DNA from: Blasia pusilla
Taxonomy: Eukaryota; Marchantiophyta; Marchantiopsida; Blasiales
Reading direction: 5' to 3'
DNA length: 64,000 nt
Assembly: GCA_050084515.1 (NCBI GenBank)
Contig: CM114275.1
Span: 14,198,001-14,262,000 of the forward strand
Shown: piece by piece, positions 11,471 to 22,092 of the stretch
Layout of the letters: every line of letters begins with the position of its first letter
Position numbering within the stretch: position 1 is the stretch's first letter
The notes under the pieces: model-generated
The model's database searches: none
What the model saw: only the letters and a program-made list of their open reading frames with translations
What the model was told of the DNA's origin: nothing
Position numbers and translations under genes: made by a program

Positions 11471-13319
11471 ATCTCATGCCAAAATCCGAGAACAAACACT
11501 TTGTCATGTGGATCTGGAATGCTTTAAGATAGAGTATCTAGCTATTGTCAATATGAGAGTTCTTGTCCTCATGAATCCAATCAACTAAGATCCATTACAA
11601 TTTTACAAATGTTGCATAGGAGATTACACTTCACAGTTCTTATTACTTATCAACAGACTTGTTGTAAGTGCCTCAAGTTTTGAAGTTGTGACTTCACATA
11701 TACTCTCTGTGTATGAGTTGGATAGACTTACAACATATTATTCATATGCAAGAAAAGAGAATCCTATTAGCCGTTACGTCTCTGTTTATTTCTCATTCAG
11801 CCTATTCAAAGTACACAATAGTCTAGTTCTTTCCACTTGTTTCTTTTGTATGCTTCATCTTCATAGTGGTTTTTGTAGTTAGAGGGGTCCTCCATTGACC
11901 CTCTTGTTTTGTTTTATAACCCTATGGTTAGTGCTTCATATTTATCATGCAATGATATCTTTCTCTATGGGGAAGAAAGAACCCAACTTTTACTTAACTA
12001 GATCTTGCTTCAGTCTTGACCACTTCTTAATACCTGGCACTAGTTGCCTCACTTTTTAGCTATTGATTAGCTGAGAGGACTTATTGACCAACCCCTTGAT
12101 GGCACTTTTTGTTATAGTTGTTCTTGAATCATCCATGGCCCCTACTAGAGATCGGTGGAAACAAAAAATCAGGCCCTTACTGAATAAAGAAAAATTGCAA
12201 CTATGTAGAAAAAATAAAGAATTGAGGATCTCCGCCAATGCTATGCTATTGCAGTAGCCCACTTGTGAAGCATGGCAGGATATTACCTCTATGTTGACGC
12301 AATGGACTCCACGTTGTTCACAATTCATCAACATGATGCAATGTTGAGGCTATTGTGCCGTTGTGCTCTATCACACGAACAAACATAAAATGGCTACCTA
12401 CTCTTGTGAAATACTTCCTCCATATGCCCTATGCAATGCCTATAAACAAAGTTATATTATTCCGTCACCTCGGAAATTTAAAGTCTGTGAGCACTATTCA
12501 CGTATTGGTGCCAAGACCTTTCATAACGTTGACATGTCCCCCCCTGCTTATATATTGGACATCTTAGCCGTCAATCCACTGTATCTACAATTACTTTCCC
12601 TTGTAGATACTCGATTTTCCAGACAAAATAAAATGGATTTCACAAAGGATTCTTTCAGGTGGACTCACTTATCGATTATCCCCTTGAAAATTCAAAGCCA
12701 TTTTTGGATAGTCTTGATTTCATGTACATGCAAGTTAGGAAGGTTCTTCTTGTGAACTTGCGCATTAATCAATTGTACCTACACTACTTACCATTGATAG
12801 AGCTCCATGATCCTACATTTGGGATAGTTGTTTTACCTTCTTCATCCATCGAGACTATTTATGAAAGCATCTCAAGATGAAGGTCAACTAACTCACAATA
12901 TGAACACTGGTCCATATAGTGCAGAACTAAATGTCCTCCATGATGTTCAATACTCCTTACATGTAAAGAGAAGACAATGATACGACATTTTTCAAAGTGG
13001 TAGCATTTATCCTTCGGACAACATCCATTGTTGAGACCACTTCCTTAGTGATGGCAACGGGATATGAGTAGACTCAAAACTTACAATTGAAATAGGACTA
13101 TTTTTGTTTCTCTTCCCATACCTGAGGGGATACTTCAACGGTAGTTCATTTTTTGTTTACTACATAAAAATAGGGTCAACCAACTTTTCAATGTTTTTAC
13201 ATTGCATAAACCTTACATACTTATCATGCATCAACTCAAGTAAAAAATAGTCCATAATGTCTCTAAGGACTCCTATCATCTGGTAACTCTACAATTTCTA
13301 CATCAAGAGGAGGTCGACC
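11471..13319. other. Unassigned AT-rich stretch
   Basis: Several short frames on both strands (for example 12056-12334 minus and 12363-12755 plus) match nothing I recognise and lack supporting structure. This is possibly old, decayed repeat DNA. Confidence 0.3.
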
Positions 13320-15524
13320 ATGAATGGTCAAAGGTCTGTTGACAAGATTTGGCGTGTTATTCTTCATCCTCTCCCTCCATCCTTCTACAACTTTTGAAGA
13401 ACCTAAAACCTCGTTCTGCACTCTTACATCCGAAGGAACGAAAGGTGCAATGGGCGGTTCCTATACACAGGGTGGATATGCCACCTCAGGTAATGCAACA
13501 GTATGCTACGCAAACTGCCTCTTCCAATGCTGGTCGATATACTCCAGCTCCTCCGTGATTTGGGCTTCAAAGTTCTGGATTGCCTCGTTGATTAAATCCT
13601 GGGCCTCTTTTGGTTCTTCAGTACTTCCGCCCTAAGTTTTTTATCGGCCTCCAGCACTGCAAGCTTCGCTGTGACTAGGCTCCACCAAGAAACCAAGTCA
13701 TCGTTTGTCTGTTGCTGATCCCTAATTAGCTTCCCTTTCTTCCCACTCTCCAACATCGCACTTTGGAAGCTAGCCTGGAGAAGATCAATCCGCTCTCGTA
13801 GTTTCTCCGCGTTCAGCAAAGATTGATGTAGTTGCGCAAAGAGCTAATCTGCTCCATACTCAATGTCGATGGCCAAGCTCTCACACTGTCGGGTGTTGCG
13901 TGCTTCATATCGTGCCTCGACTAACTCTGCCTCTCTTTGGCAAAGAGCCTTCTTAAGCTCTCCAATTTTGATTTCTTGCACCCGATTATGGCGCTCCATT
14001 GACTCATTGATCGTCTTCTGCATCTTAGTGAGCCATAGGTTTCTAAGGACGTTTATGTACTCTTGTCTCGTGGCGTGGTCGGACAAGTTACCTATCTATT
14101 TGAGCTCCGCGGTTAGGGGTTATGCATAAACAAAGTAAAATGTCTTAAGGTTGTGTGTAGAGGTTGCACCACCAGACTTTCTACATAACCGGAAGGGACA
14201 ACCGATGGTTCCACTGCTTCCGTCGTGGGTGTCTCTGCTGCTTCCTCCCCCGCTTCTTGATGTGGCTCAATTCAAACCCTCTTTGGTCTCGGTACTTCGA
14301 GTGATTGTGAGGGTGGCCGGAACAAAGACCCTTCTGTTGGCCTATGCCAAGTCCTCGGCATACTTTGAGGTGTTGCTGCTTGTGGTATTGCCACTACGTC
14401 TCTAGAACCCGAAGCAGATGCTTCGATGGGCTTTGGTCTTCGAATCGGAGTAGCCGTGACCCACTCCGAAGACTCATCGAGGGTAATCTCCCCGACTTGT
14501 GAATACAACCGAATTAAGAAGGGAAAGAGATACCATTTCTCCCCTGGTGTTAACGTTGCTATCAAATCGAGTACATGGGCCTGTACAAGCCACAAGTTGA
14601 CTCCTTGCTCTTCGGGCTGCAGATGCATATTCCAAAGAGTGTAACATTGCTTTGCAAGCTTATTACTCATATAATAGGTCCTACTCGGATTCAACAAGAC
14701 CTGGTACAACCTACAGAATTGTGCAAATATAGGAGGACTCAACATCTATGGCTTATACAGAATTGTGCAAATATAGGAGGACTCAACCCAAACAATTGGA
14801 CCGCCAACTGTACAAGCCACAAAATGACTCCTTGCTCTTCGGGCTGCAGATGCATATTCCAAAGAGTGTAACATTGCTTTGCAAGCTTATTACTCATATA
14901 ATAGGTCCTACTCGGATTCAACAAGACCTGGTACAACCTACAGAATTGTGCAAATATAGGAGGACTCAACATCTATGGCTTATAGCCATTCTTCCCTAAT
15001 TGCTCTGCTAACGCACCCCAATTCTTCAAGCTCCTCTTGTCGAACAAGAGTGTCACAATCTAGTTCCTCCTCTAGGCATGCAGGTAACTCATACGTGACC
15101 CGCCACAAGTTGGCGGTCCAATTGTTTGGGTGCGCTTGATACTTGTATCCCTCCTTACCAAATTCAATCACCTTGGAGCTCAAATGTAGCTCCGTGAGTA
15201 ACGCCATCGAAACTGCGACCAATCTTCTCCAAAGAAGTGCCACAAAGACCTTTCCTCCAAGGCTTTGCGCAATTCACTTGAAATCCCTAACGCTGGGTAT
15301 ACCCAGCACTTCATGAGCGCCATGTCTTCCTTGCTACTCTGATATGTCTGCTTCCGATAGTTCTTGGGCGATCTCTGCAGGGCCCTATTTGGTCGACTCT
15401 TGACGGTTCTGAGTGCTCTTGCCATGAGAAATGAGCAAACTGGCGCCCCCAGTTCGACTACGCGGCGCTTGATAACCGCCAGTCTTACGTAACCGCCGCC
15501 CCTTGCATAACGGATTCTTGGCAT
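13320..15524 (-). pseudogene. Broken coiled-coil protein gene of unknown function
   Basis: Consecutive minus-strand frames, shifted against each other, read as one protein. The N-part is at 15524-15180 (DMALMKCWVYPALGISSELR) and shifts near 15230 into 15243-14980 (WTANLWRVTYELPACLEEEL). A middle block follows at 14745-14272 (SRTYYMSNKLAKQCYTLWNM, then proline/serine-rich). A charged coiled coil lies at 14086-13592 (MQKTINESMERHNRVQEIKI, KLRERIDLLQASFQ), which continues after another shift near 13625 (INEAIQNFEAQITEELEYID). There are at least three frame breaks and several stops. It recalls lineage-specific, repeat-associated plant proteins, but I cannot name a family. Confidence 0.45.
14581..14984. 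repeat. Recent 177-bp tandem duplication with an inverted 24-bp filler
   Basis: 14581-14757 recurs at 14808-14984 almost base for base (CACAAGTTGACTCC against CACAAAATGACTCC). Between them, 14758-14787 is a third copy of the block CAGAATTGTGCAAATATAGG at 14713. Then 14786-14809 is a perfect 24-bp inverted copy of 15108-15131. The near identity implies a recent event. Confidence 0.85.
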
Positions 15525-15624
15525 TCTTCGCGATCTAGGGCAAAGATCTCGAGGACAAAGACTACGATGGATAAGACAAAGACTGCATAGACAAAGAAGG
15601 AAAAGACCTTAGACAAAGATCACC

Positions 15625-16475
15625 ATCCATGCCATCACGTGCTAGTAATATGATATCATCTGCATATAGTAGAGCTCTGATGACAAAGTCCCCAATCTTG
15701 ACACCTTCACTATCACATTCCTCCAACCACTTTTCGATATCATCTATGAAAACTCCAAAAAGTGTAGGGGGGGAGAGAGGGCAACCTTGAATGACTCCGA
15801 TGGTACTCAAGATCTCTTGAGTTTGTGAACCTTTGATCTTGGCCCGAACGGTCTGGTATAATGTGGCCACGGCTGCTAGGAGATTTGATGGTACTCCAAT
15901 CTCCTAGCAACCCGTGGGGTCCCACGGGCTTGATCTACTTATCATCTACCAATGGCTTGCAGCCTTTCCCATAAGAGCTTACAAGGTACAATATCAAAAG
16001 CTTTCTTGAAATCGATGAAGCCGCAAAATAAAGCTTTTCCATTGCCCTTAGATTTTTCCCATAAAACACGCAAGGCCAAGATATGGTTGATGGTGTTGTA
16101 TGATGGGCGAAAACTAGCTTGGACCCCTGCTCTCTTTTGGAAAGACTCTGTCCATGTGCTCAACTTTGACTCCACCAATTTCCCAAACAACTTGGCAGAA
16201 ACACTACCCACCATGATAGTGCGATAGTTTGTCACCAAGTCCTTCCTTCCTGATTTGTGAATAGGAACAATCTTCCTTAGCGACCAGGTTGAAGGAAAAC
16301 CATAGATTGCAGCATCACCCAATACTTTGGTGAGGATCGGTCCAATACAATCTCCTCCCCACTTGAAAAGTTCAATAGAAAGACCATCGAAATCCTCACA
16401 TTTACCATTTTCTAATCTTCTTAGTTGAGTCATCACCTCTGCTTGAAAGAATAAGCCAGGTATTCCTTCACAAGA
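15625..16475 (-). mobile_element. LINE RT-domain fragment (copy b) with a 48-bp insert
   Basis: The minus-strand ORF2 piece carries RT motifs in order: IVPIHKSGRKDLVTNYRTI, a variant of the QAGFRPTYNTI motif, LFCGFIDFKKAFD, GCPLSP and LLYADDIILLA. The frame is broken by an insert at 15901-15948 and by a lengthened G run near 15770. The endonuclease side is absent, and the fragment abuts the 5' monomers of the plus-strand copy at 16475. Confidence 0.85.
15901..15948 (+). mobile_element. Ultra-short LINE 3' end inserted into the RT fragment
   Basis: GGGTCCCACGGGCTTGATCT followed by ACTTATCATCTACCA is the LINE 3' UTR end and tail in opposite orientation to the host fragment. The preceding bases ATCTCCTAGCAACCCGTGG are an inverted near-copy of the flank CCACGGCTGCTAGGAGAT at 15868-15885. 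CCAAT flanks both sides (15896-15900 and 15949-15953) and may be a target duplication. Confidence 0.7.
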
Positions 16476-16855
16476 AGTGAGAGATTTGAGTTTCAGCTCT
16501 TCTAGATTTGAGGATTTCAGATCTGAATCTTGCCGAGGCTATAACTTTGAGGTGGAGTGTCACATAATGCTGAGATTTGGAAGCAACGTGGAGTATAAGG
16601 AGGCTCCCTAGCCCCTAGAATTGCAAGCACAACCAAGTTATACACACGAAGTTGTGAGAGATTTGAGTTTCTGCTCTTCTAGATTTGAGGATTTCAGATC
16701 TGAATCTTGGCGAAGCCATAACTTTGAGGTGGAGTGTGATATGAAGCTGAGATTTGGAGGCAACGTGGAGTATTCAAGGACGTCTTGACCCTAGAAATTT
16801 CAAGTACAACCGATTTCTAGAGCAGAAGTTGTATGGTGTTGGAGATTCGATTATA
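16476..16855 (+). promoter_or_regulatory. LINE 5' monomer array, about two 177-bp units (copy c)
   Basis: GTGAGAGATTTGAGTTT recurs at 16477 and 16654, and GAAGTTGT again near 16826, a steady 177-bp period. Each unit has GAGGATTTCAGATCTGAATC, CCATAACTTTGAGGTGGAGT and GCAAGCACAACC. The array ends about 30 bp before ORF1. A promoter role is inferred from position and by analogy with mouse L1 monomers. Confidence 0.7.
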
Positions 16856-16886
16856 CTTTCTCGGATGTAGTGAAGTCGAGTACAGG

Positions 16887-17642
16887 ATGACTACTCAAGA
16901 CGAAATCTTGAATCTAGTGCAAGTTATCTTGCATGAATTGAAATAGCTTTGACAAGAATTCAAGGTACAAACTTCTCAATTAAACCATGCACATATTCAA
17001 ATCCGAGAGTTGAAGGCAACGCAAGAGGTTCTGAAGAAAGTGTTGAAAGATAGTTCTAGTGTGATGCTCGATCTTTCCAAATCTGTTGCGAATGTTCAAG
17101 AGAAGGCATCATCCTTGGTGACTACTCCCAATAGTTCAGGATTGCATGAGGTTGTTGAAACTTTAGAAGTGAAAATGAAATCTTATGCTTAAGCTACAAA
17201 GCTTGCTCATATCTCTTTCTCTCAAGAGCAAGAGATAGAAAAAGAAAACCAATTTGCCCGTAGAAAGAATGTGAGAATCTCAGGTTTGCCGGAAACAGAG
17301 AGCAAAGAGGTGAAGAGTGTTGTCACCAAGTTCTTGGTTGATACACTTCATGTTCATAACCCGGACTTGGCTCAAGCTTTTCGTATTGGGAAAACGGGCA
17401 CACAACCTCGTGCCATTCTAGTTAAGTTTGTTGATCAAACTCAACGTGATACTGCCATGGTTAACAAGGCCATTCTCAAAGGACAGAGGATATGGTTGGA
17501 TCCTGATCTCACACCTCTACAAGTTGAAGCTAGGAGAAAGGAGCTTGCAAAGGTCAAAGAGGCTCAAGAAGGAGGTTTTATTGCTTATCTATGCGATGGT
17601 CGAGCAATTATTACCGAGAGAAAAAGAGAGTTATCAACCTAG
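16887..17642 (+). pseudogene. LINE ORF1 protein (copy c)
   Basis: This is a 251-codon frame from ATG in TACAGGATGACTACTCAAG. Residues 1-90 are heptad-rich coiled coil (IQIRELKATQEVLKKVLKDS). A linker (NSSGLHEVVETLEVKMKSY) follows, then an RNA-binding part with NVRISGLPETES, LAQAFRIGKTGTQPRAILVK and a basic C-terminus (ARRKELAKVKEAQEGG). The layout matches L1-type ORF1 chaperones, which coat element RNA as trimers. Early stops (codons 20 and 22, and TAA after KSYA) break it. It ends TCAACCTAG. Confidence 0.8.
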
Positions 17643-17666
17643 CAATCCAAGAAGCTGAGAGTGTTG

Positions 17667-19082
17667 ATGTGGAATATACGAGGCCTTTCAACAACAAAGT
17701 ATGTGAGTGCTCTACCAATTTAGGAGATGGCGGATATTATCAATATTGTGGAGATTTGGGAACATGAGAGCAATACTATTGCAGAGATGCAAGGATTTCC
17801 TTTGGTGGGATCGACATGGAATCTAAGAAGGCAACGGGCAAGAAGGGGTTATGGCGGTATTGCTACTTTCATCAGGTCTCCATTTCTACCTCTCATACCT
17901 CTAGAAGATCAAGATATCGGGGGCCAATATCATTGACTACGTCTTGGTTTGGTTGGGGGATCTTATTGTTATTTGGCAGTTTGTTATTTTGCACCACTCT
18001 CCATGCCTATCTACTCAACACGCACTCACAATCGAAGTCAACCGTTCCATCAACTTATAAGGGATGTTCTCAAATATCAAAGCATGAATATCATCGACTT
18101 TCTAGTTGGGGATTTCAATGCTCGCACACGTTCTGCTCAATTTACCCAATCGAGTGATTCCTTGATTTCTCCTCTCCTCGAAGAATATGAGGATGGTTTG
18201 TGGTCTAGAATCTCTTCAGATCTTTCTACCAATCCTTTGACAGAGTACTTTTTAACCTTTGGAGCCACTTGTAATTTGAAAGTTCTTAATGAAACCTCTT
18301 ATTTTCCCAACTCTCACTCCAATACGTGTTTCTCCTCTACCGGCGCTAGCACCATGTATGCGGCCCAAATGAGAACCCAAACGGCGATGTGGAGGCTATA
18401 AGAAGAATTGGGTGTAAGAAACCAAACTCCGTATGCTATTCTTCTTGCAGAAACAGGTTGTCTTCCACTAGAAGCTGAAGCTCTTTACTTGACCATCACT
18501 TACATCGCAAGGGTGAGATCTCTTGATGTTTCTCGCCTCCCTCATCAAGCTTTGCGAGCCACACGTTCCATAGGGTGGATGGCGGATGTGGTGACTTGGT
18601 CTTCAAAGTGGAATGTGGCGGAACGCGATTGGGACTTGAAACCGATGGCCCTCCGTGAGCATCTACAGAAGCAATCCCTCAACATCATTTGGAGCAGTCC
18701 GGGCACCAAAATGGAGTTTTATCAATTTCATGTTAATCCTATGCTTGTATATTGTGAACAAGGATACCTACTTGCAAGGATCTCCACGTTCTTTCGACAT
18801 ATTATTGCACGTCATAGAATTGGGTCTCATAGGCTAGGAATTGAGGAAGGACGATGGTTTAAAATTGATAGAAGTGAACGAATTTGTAGGTTATGTGACG
18901 GAGATAATATTGAGGATGAAGAGCATGTGTTTGTTACATGTCCAAGGTATGAAGAGATTAGACTAGCTCATAAAATAGATGTGGAGAATTTATATTCTTT
19001 ACTACAGCTAGTGCCTTATGATTTAGGTTGTTATCTTAGGGACGTCATTATTCATCGCTCAAGTGCTCTAGGCTGTAGTTAG
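17667..19082 (+). pseudogene. LINE ORF2 (copy c), endonuclease plus C-terminal finger only
   Basis: The start is ATG in TTGATGTGGAAT, 24 nt after the ORF1 TAG and in the same frame. The AP-type endonuclease part reads MWNIRGLSTTKYV (target-strand nicking), GGIATFIRS and FLVGDFNAR. A stop follows ALPI, and frames shift near 17830 and 18085. After the deletion joint the protein resumes at EELGVRNQTPYAILLAETG and runs through the CCHC finger to the end. Confidence 0.8.
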
Positions 19083-19197
19083 GAGAAGGTCTTAAGGATC
19101 TTTTTCAGGGTCAGTGAATGAATGACTTGTAATGTGTTTTTCAGCCTTTTGACCCTTTGGGTCCCACGGGCTTGATCTATTTACCATTTACCATTTA

Positions 19198-19387
19198 CCT
19201 TATGATTTAGGTTGTTATATTAGGGACGTCATTATTTATCGCTCAAGTGCTCTAGGCTGTAGCTAGGAGAAGGGCTTAAGGATCTTTTTCAGGGTCAGTG
19301 AATGAATGACTTGTAATGTGTTTTACAGCCTTTTGACCCTTTGGGTCCTACGGGCTTGATCTTTTTATCATTTACCATTTATCATAA
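19198..19387 (+). mobile_element. LINE 3' end placed in the tail of copy c
   Basis: Directly after the TTTACC tail, a second stretch begins CTTATGATTTAGGTTGTTAT, repeats the last 20 codons of ORF2 and the 3' UTR, and ends TTTATCATTTACCATTTATC. It differs from the neighbouring copy (for example GAGAAGGGCTTAAGG), so it is a separate insertion or a template slip. Confidence 0.8.
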
Positions 19388-19530
19388 TGGTCAAAATATA
19401 AGAATGCATAAATCATGCGCATAGGTCTTAATAAGTATCTTTGCATACCATTAAATGGTTAATTCTAATATTAAGGCAAAGCCACCATCGAGTATCCTCT
19501 TTACGTAATTGAAGAGCAGTTATTTCAAAT

Positions 19531-19557
19531 AATGGTAAATGGTAAATAGATCAAGCC
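19531..19557 (-). mobile_element. 27-bp LINE 3' terminus
   Basis: AATGGTAAATGGTAAATAG followed by ATCAAGCC is the exact reverse complement of the LINE end (GGCTTGATCT plus two tail units). Nothing else of the element is present. 19388-19665 is otherwise empty. Confidence 0.65.
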
Positions 19558-19665
19558 ATTAATGATATTATGAACACACAAGTAAGTAAGTTTAGCATAT
19601 TACATGTTACTTAGCAGTAAAGTGGTTGGTAAAAATTATGTTCACAACATCAAAGTTACACTCTT

Positions 19666-20640
19666 TTAACCTATGACGTGAGATAGACCCCAGATTCTAA
19701 CCTTGTAAGTGTTTGTGCCATATGTGGCATCCATGGAGATGGCTCCGCTATTCTCTAGCTCTAGGAGATTCTCAAGCATCCAAGGTGTTGAGATGACAAG
19801 GTAGAATGATTGGTCCAACTTGGAAATAGCCTCCTTGTAATAGATGACATTCTGAGGGTGTGCTCGGACCCAATGTTGAATTGCAGTAGCACCGTCGGTT
19901 CCATCATAACCCCCTTCTCGTCTTCGCATTGAATGTTTAATATTCAAAATATCTTGAGGCTTAAGCATGGCGTCCCTCCCCCATGCATGTTTTTTATTGT
20001 GTTTCTTGCGGATGTGTACACGAATCCACCTCCTTTGCTTTTTCATGATATTCAAAGGGCTTACATTTACCTGTAATAAGCGCTCTACAAAATCCCTACA
20101 ATGTGAACTCAGTTTTGGGGCAATAATTGCTCCTGCAATATCTGTTGTCTTATCTAGGTCACCATGGAAAATATGACCCTCCTTGTCTACATGCTTTGAA
20201 TGCAAATGCCTTAACATACAAACGGCGGGATGATGTACCGTTATGATGACAACAAAGTGAATTTGGCATCCACGTCCCTGAGAGAGCCCAAGGCGTCTGC
20301 TTTGGCTTTCAGGCCTAAACCCCCTTTGTAACGAATATTAGAGTCAAAGACCTCGGTGGGTAATGAAGTCCAAACCGACTTCCTATAATCCTGTGGCCCA
20401 TATGCGCACCAATATCGGTTTGTGACATTGTTATGTGTAGATTTATATGTCTTACTTTTTCGGAAAGTAGTCTCAAAATGCGGTCTATGTTCTTCACCAT
20501 GGATAAAATCATCTAGTCTTTCAGCTGGAATCCATGCTTCTTTTCACTGACCATACCAAACAAGGTGTTCACTGAGAAAAGGACCAGGTAAGGGGTTATG
20601 TATAGCATCACATTCTAGTATATCCGAGTGTTTTGTGTTC
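19666..20640 (-). pseudogene. MULE/FAR1-type transposase, truncated after the first catalytic Asp
   Basis: The minus-strand coding runs from about 20640 (RLDDFIHGEEHRPHF, NRYWCAYGPQDYRKSVW), shifts frame near 20265, then reads CQIHFVVIITVHHPAVCMLR, QDILNIKHSM, GGYDGTDGATAIQHWV, FYLVISTPWMLENLLELENS and AISMDATYGTN. The last phrase is the first acidic motif of the Mutator-like DDE domain, and the N-terminal Cys/His part resembles the FAR1/WRKY-GCM1 DNA-binding fold. The frame ends at 19666, so the remaining catalytic residues and SWIM finger are missing. A stop sits upstream near 20550. Confidence 0.7.
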
Positions 20641-22092
20641 ACCATGAAGATAGACTTGAATGCAACCTTGATGAGTAGGTTTGCTAGTCTGCATCATAGG
20701 AAAAAGACAAGAATACAACGAGGAACATGTTCAATACACCAAATTTATAGAATTGCTCCAAACGTGAATAATCATGTGGATTCGAAAAAATGACTTCCAC
20801 AACATTAGCACCGATGCACATTGGACTGATGGGACATGCAATCCAATCTGCGGGCAGTAAGAACATACTAATGTGTATAGACATACAACAAGCAGATAAG
20901 TTGCTACCAGTTGCTAAGATCCAAGGTAAAAAAGAAAAAGTTAAGCATTCGGATGTACGAAAGCCATAAATTAATGACGGACAGGATGTCGAGTGGAACG
21001 GAACTGATTATTTCCTTAACAATTCAACAATCATCATACATGAAATCCAAACTTCGGACATTAACTAAGTCCGATATTTAGAAAAATGTCTATTTACCAT
21101 TGGAACCAGTAAAAAACATACCTTGCACAAGAAATTCAATCCAGTAGAAACCCATACTATCGATTGGATTACTCGAAGGTAATAGTGAAGGGCGCCGTGT
21201 TCGGAGTTCCGTAGTTCTGCATGCAATGTCTCTCGCACTCCCCGTGTCCATCCCTCATCCCCATTTCCATCCTCTCGACCTAGGTCCAGATTGCTTAGTA
21301 AGCCTTCATCATCGGATGTCGGGCTAATCCATCTTTACTAATATCGTGATACGAATGGCTGATCCTGGGGCGGATTCTTAATCAGTGTGTAATTTGTGTA
21401 TCTCAATTTCTAATTTGCTCTTTGGAGACACGTTCGGGAGTATCGCTCGACAAATGCACGCAATCAACCTAATTGCTACTTTATTGCCAATTCGATTCGA
21501 TTAGGGCTAATCCAAGACGGCGGGAAACCACGGCGACGGTGCGACAGAATGGAATTTTGGATTGGACAAATTGATAGACCCAATGTGCGGACGGACGGAC
21601 CCAATGTCGAACCGAACGGAAACCTAAAATTGTCAACGGAAGGAATTCCGTCCGTTCGGTCTCCGTTTCGTCCATATTCTATCTCCGTCCGTTTAGTCAT
21701 GACATCTCCATTGCAGATATCGTTCCCTCTGCCAACCACCGGGTATCCGATCCACACCAACCCTTCCGCACCTCGTCCATCCCAAACCTCCTGCGCCTTA
21801 GTCCTTCTCTCAGTAGCCGGTCTAAGCGGTCTTAATGGCTAAACCGCAATTATCTATGGCTTTCGCTACCTCGCAGGAAATTGCTCGCAGAGCCCCCAAA
21901 ATATACATTTTAATAGAAATTGGGATAGAAGACCCATCGGGATACAAAGGATAGGGGGGGAATAGAGAGCAAAAAACCCTTGAGGCGAAATTGGCCCCGA
22001 AGAGATAGAAGGGGGCCTCCCCCCCTTAACGACCAAAATCACCAATAGAGAACTATGGCTAGTAGTAAGTGGGCCTCTAGCATTGGCGTCTC
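20641..22092. other. Unassigned stretch
   Basis: 20690-21480 is AT-rich with no gene seen. 21560-21700 has short GGACGG/CCGTCC alternations on both strands (ACGGAAGGAATTCCGTCCGT near 21638), a weak palindrome. I see no coding evidence. Confidence 0.3.

Larger units (their letters stand above)
16476..19199 (+). mobile_element. LINE copy c: both ends present, RT core deleted
   Basis: The order is monomers, ORF1 (16887-17642), the ORF2 endonuclease part (17667 to about 18356), a 44-bp filler of unknown origin (about 18357-18400), the ORF2 C-terminus with finger (to 19082), 3' UTR and TTTACCATTTACCATTTACC at 19180-19199. About 2 kb covering the whole RT domain is missing compared with the copy at 33650-37335. 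The element can no longer supply its own RT. Confidence 0.85.
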
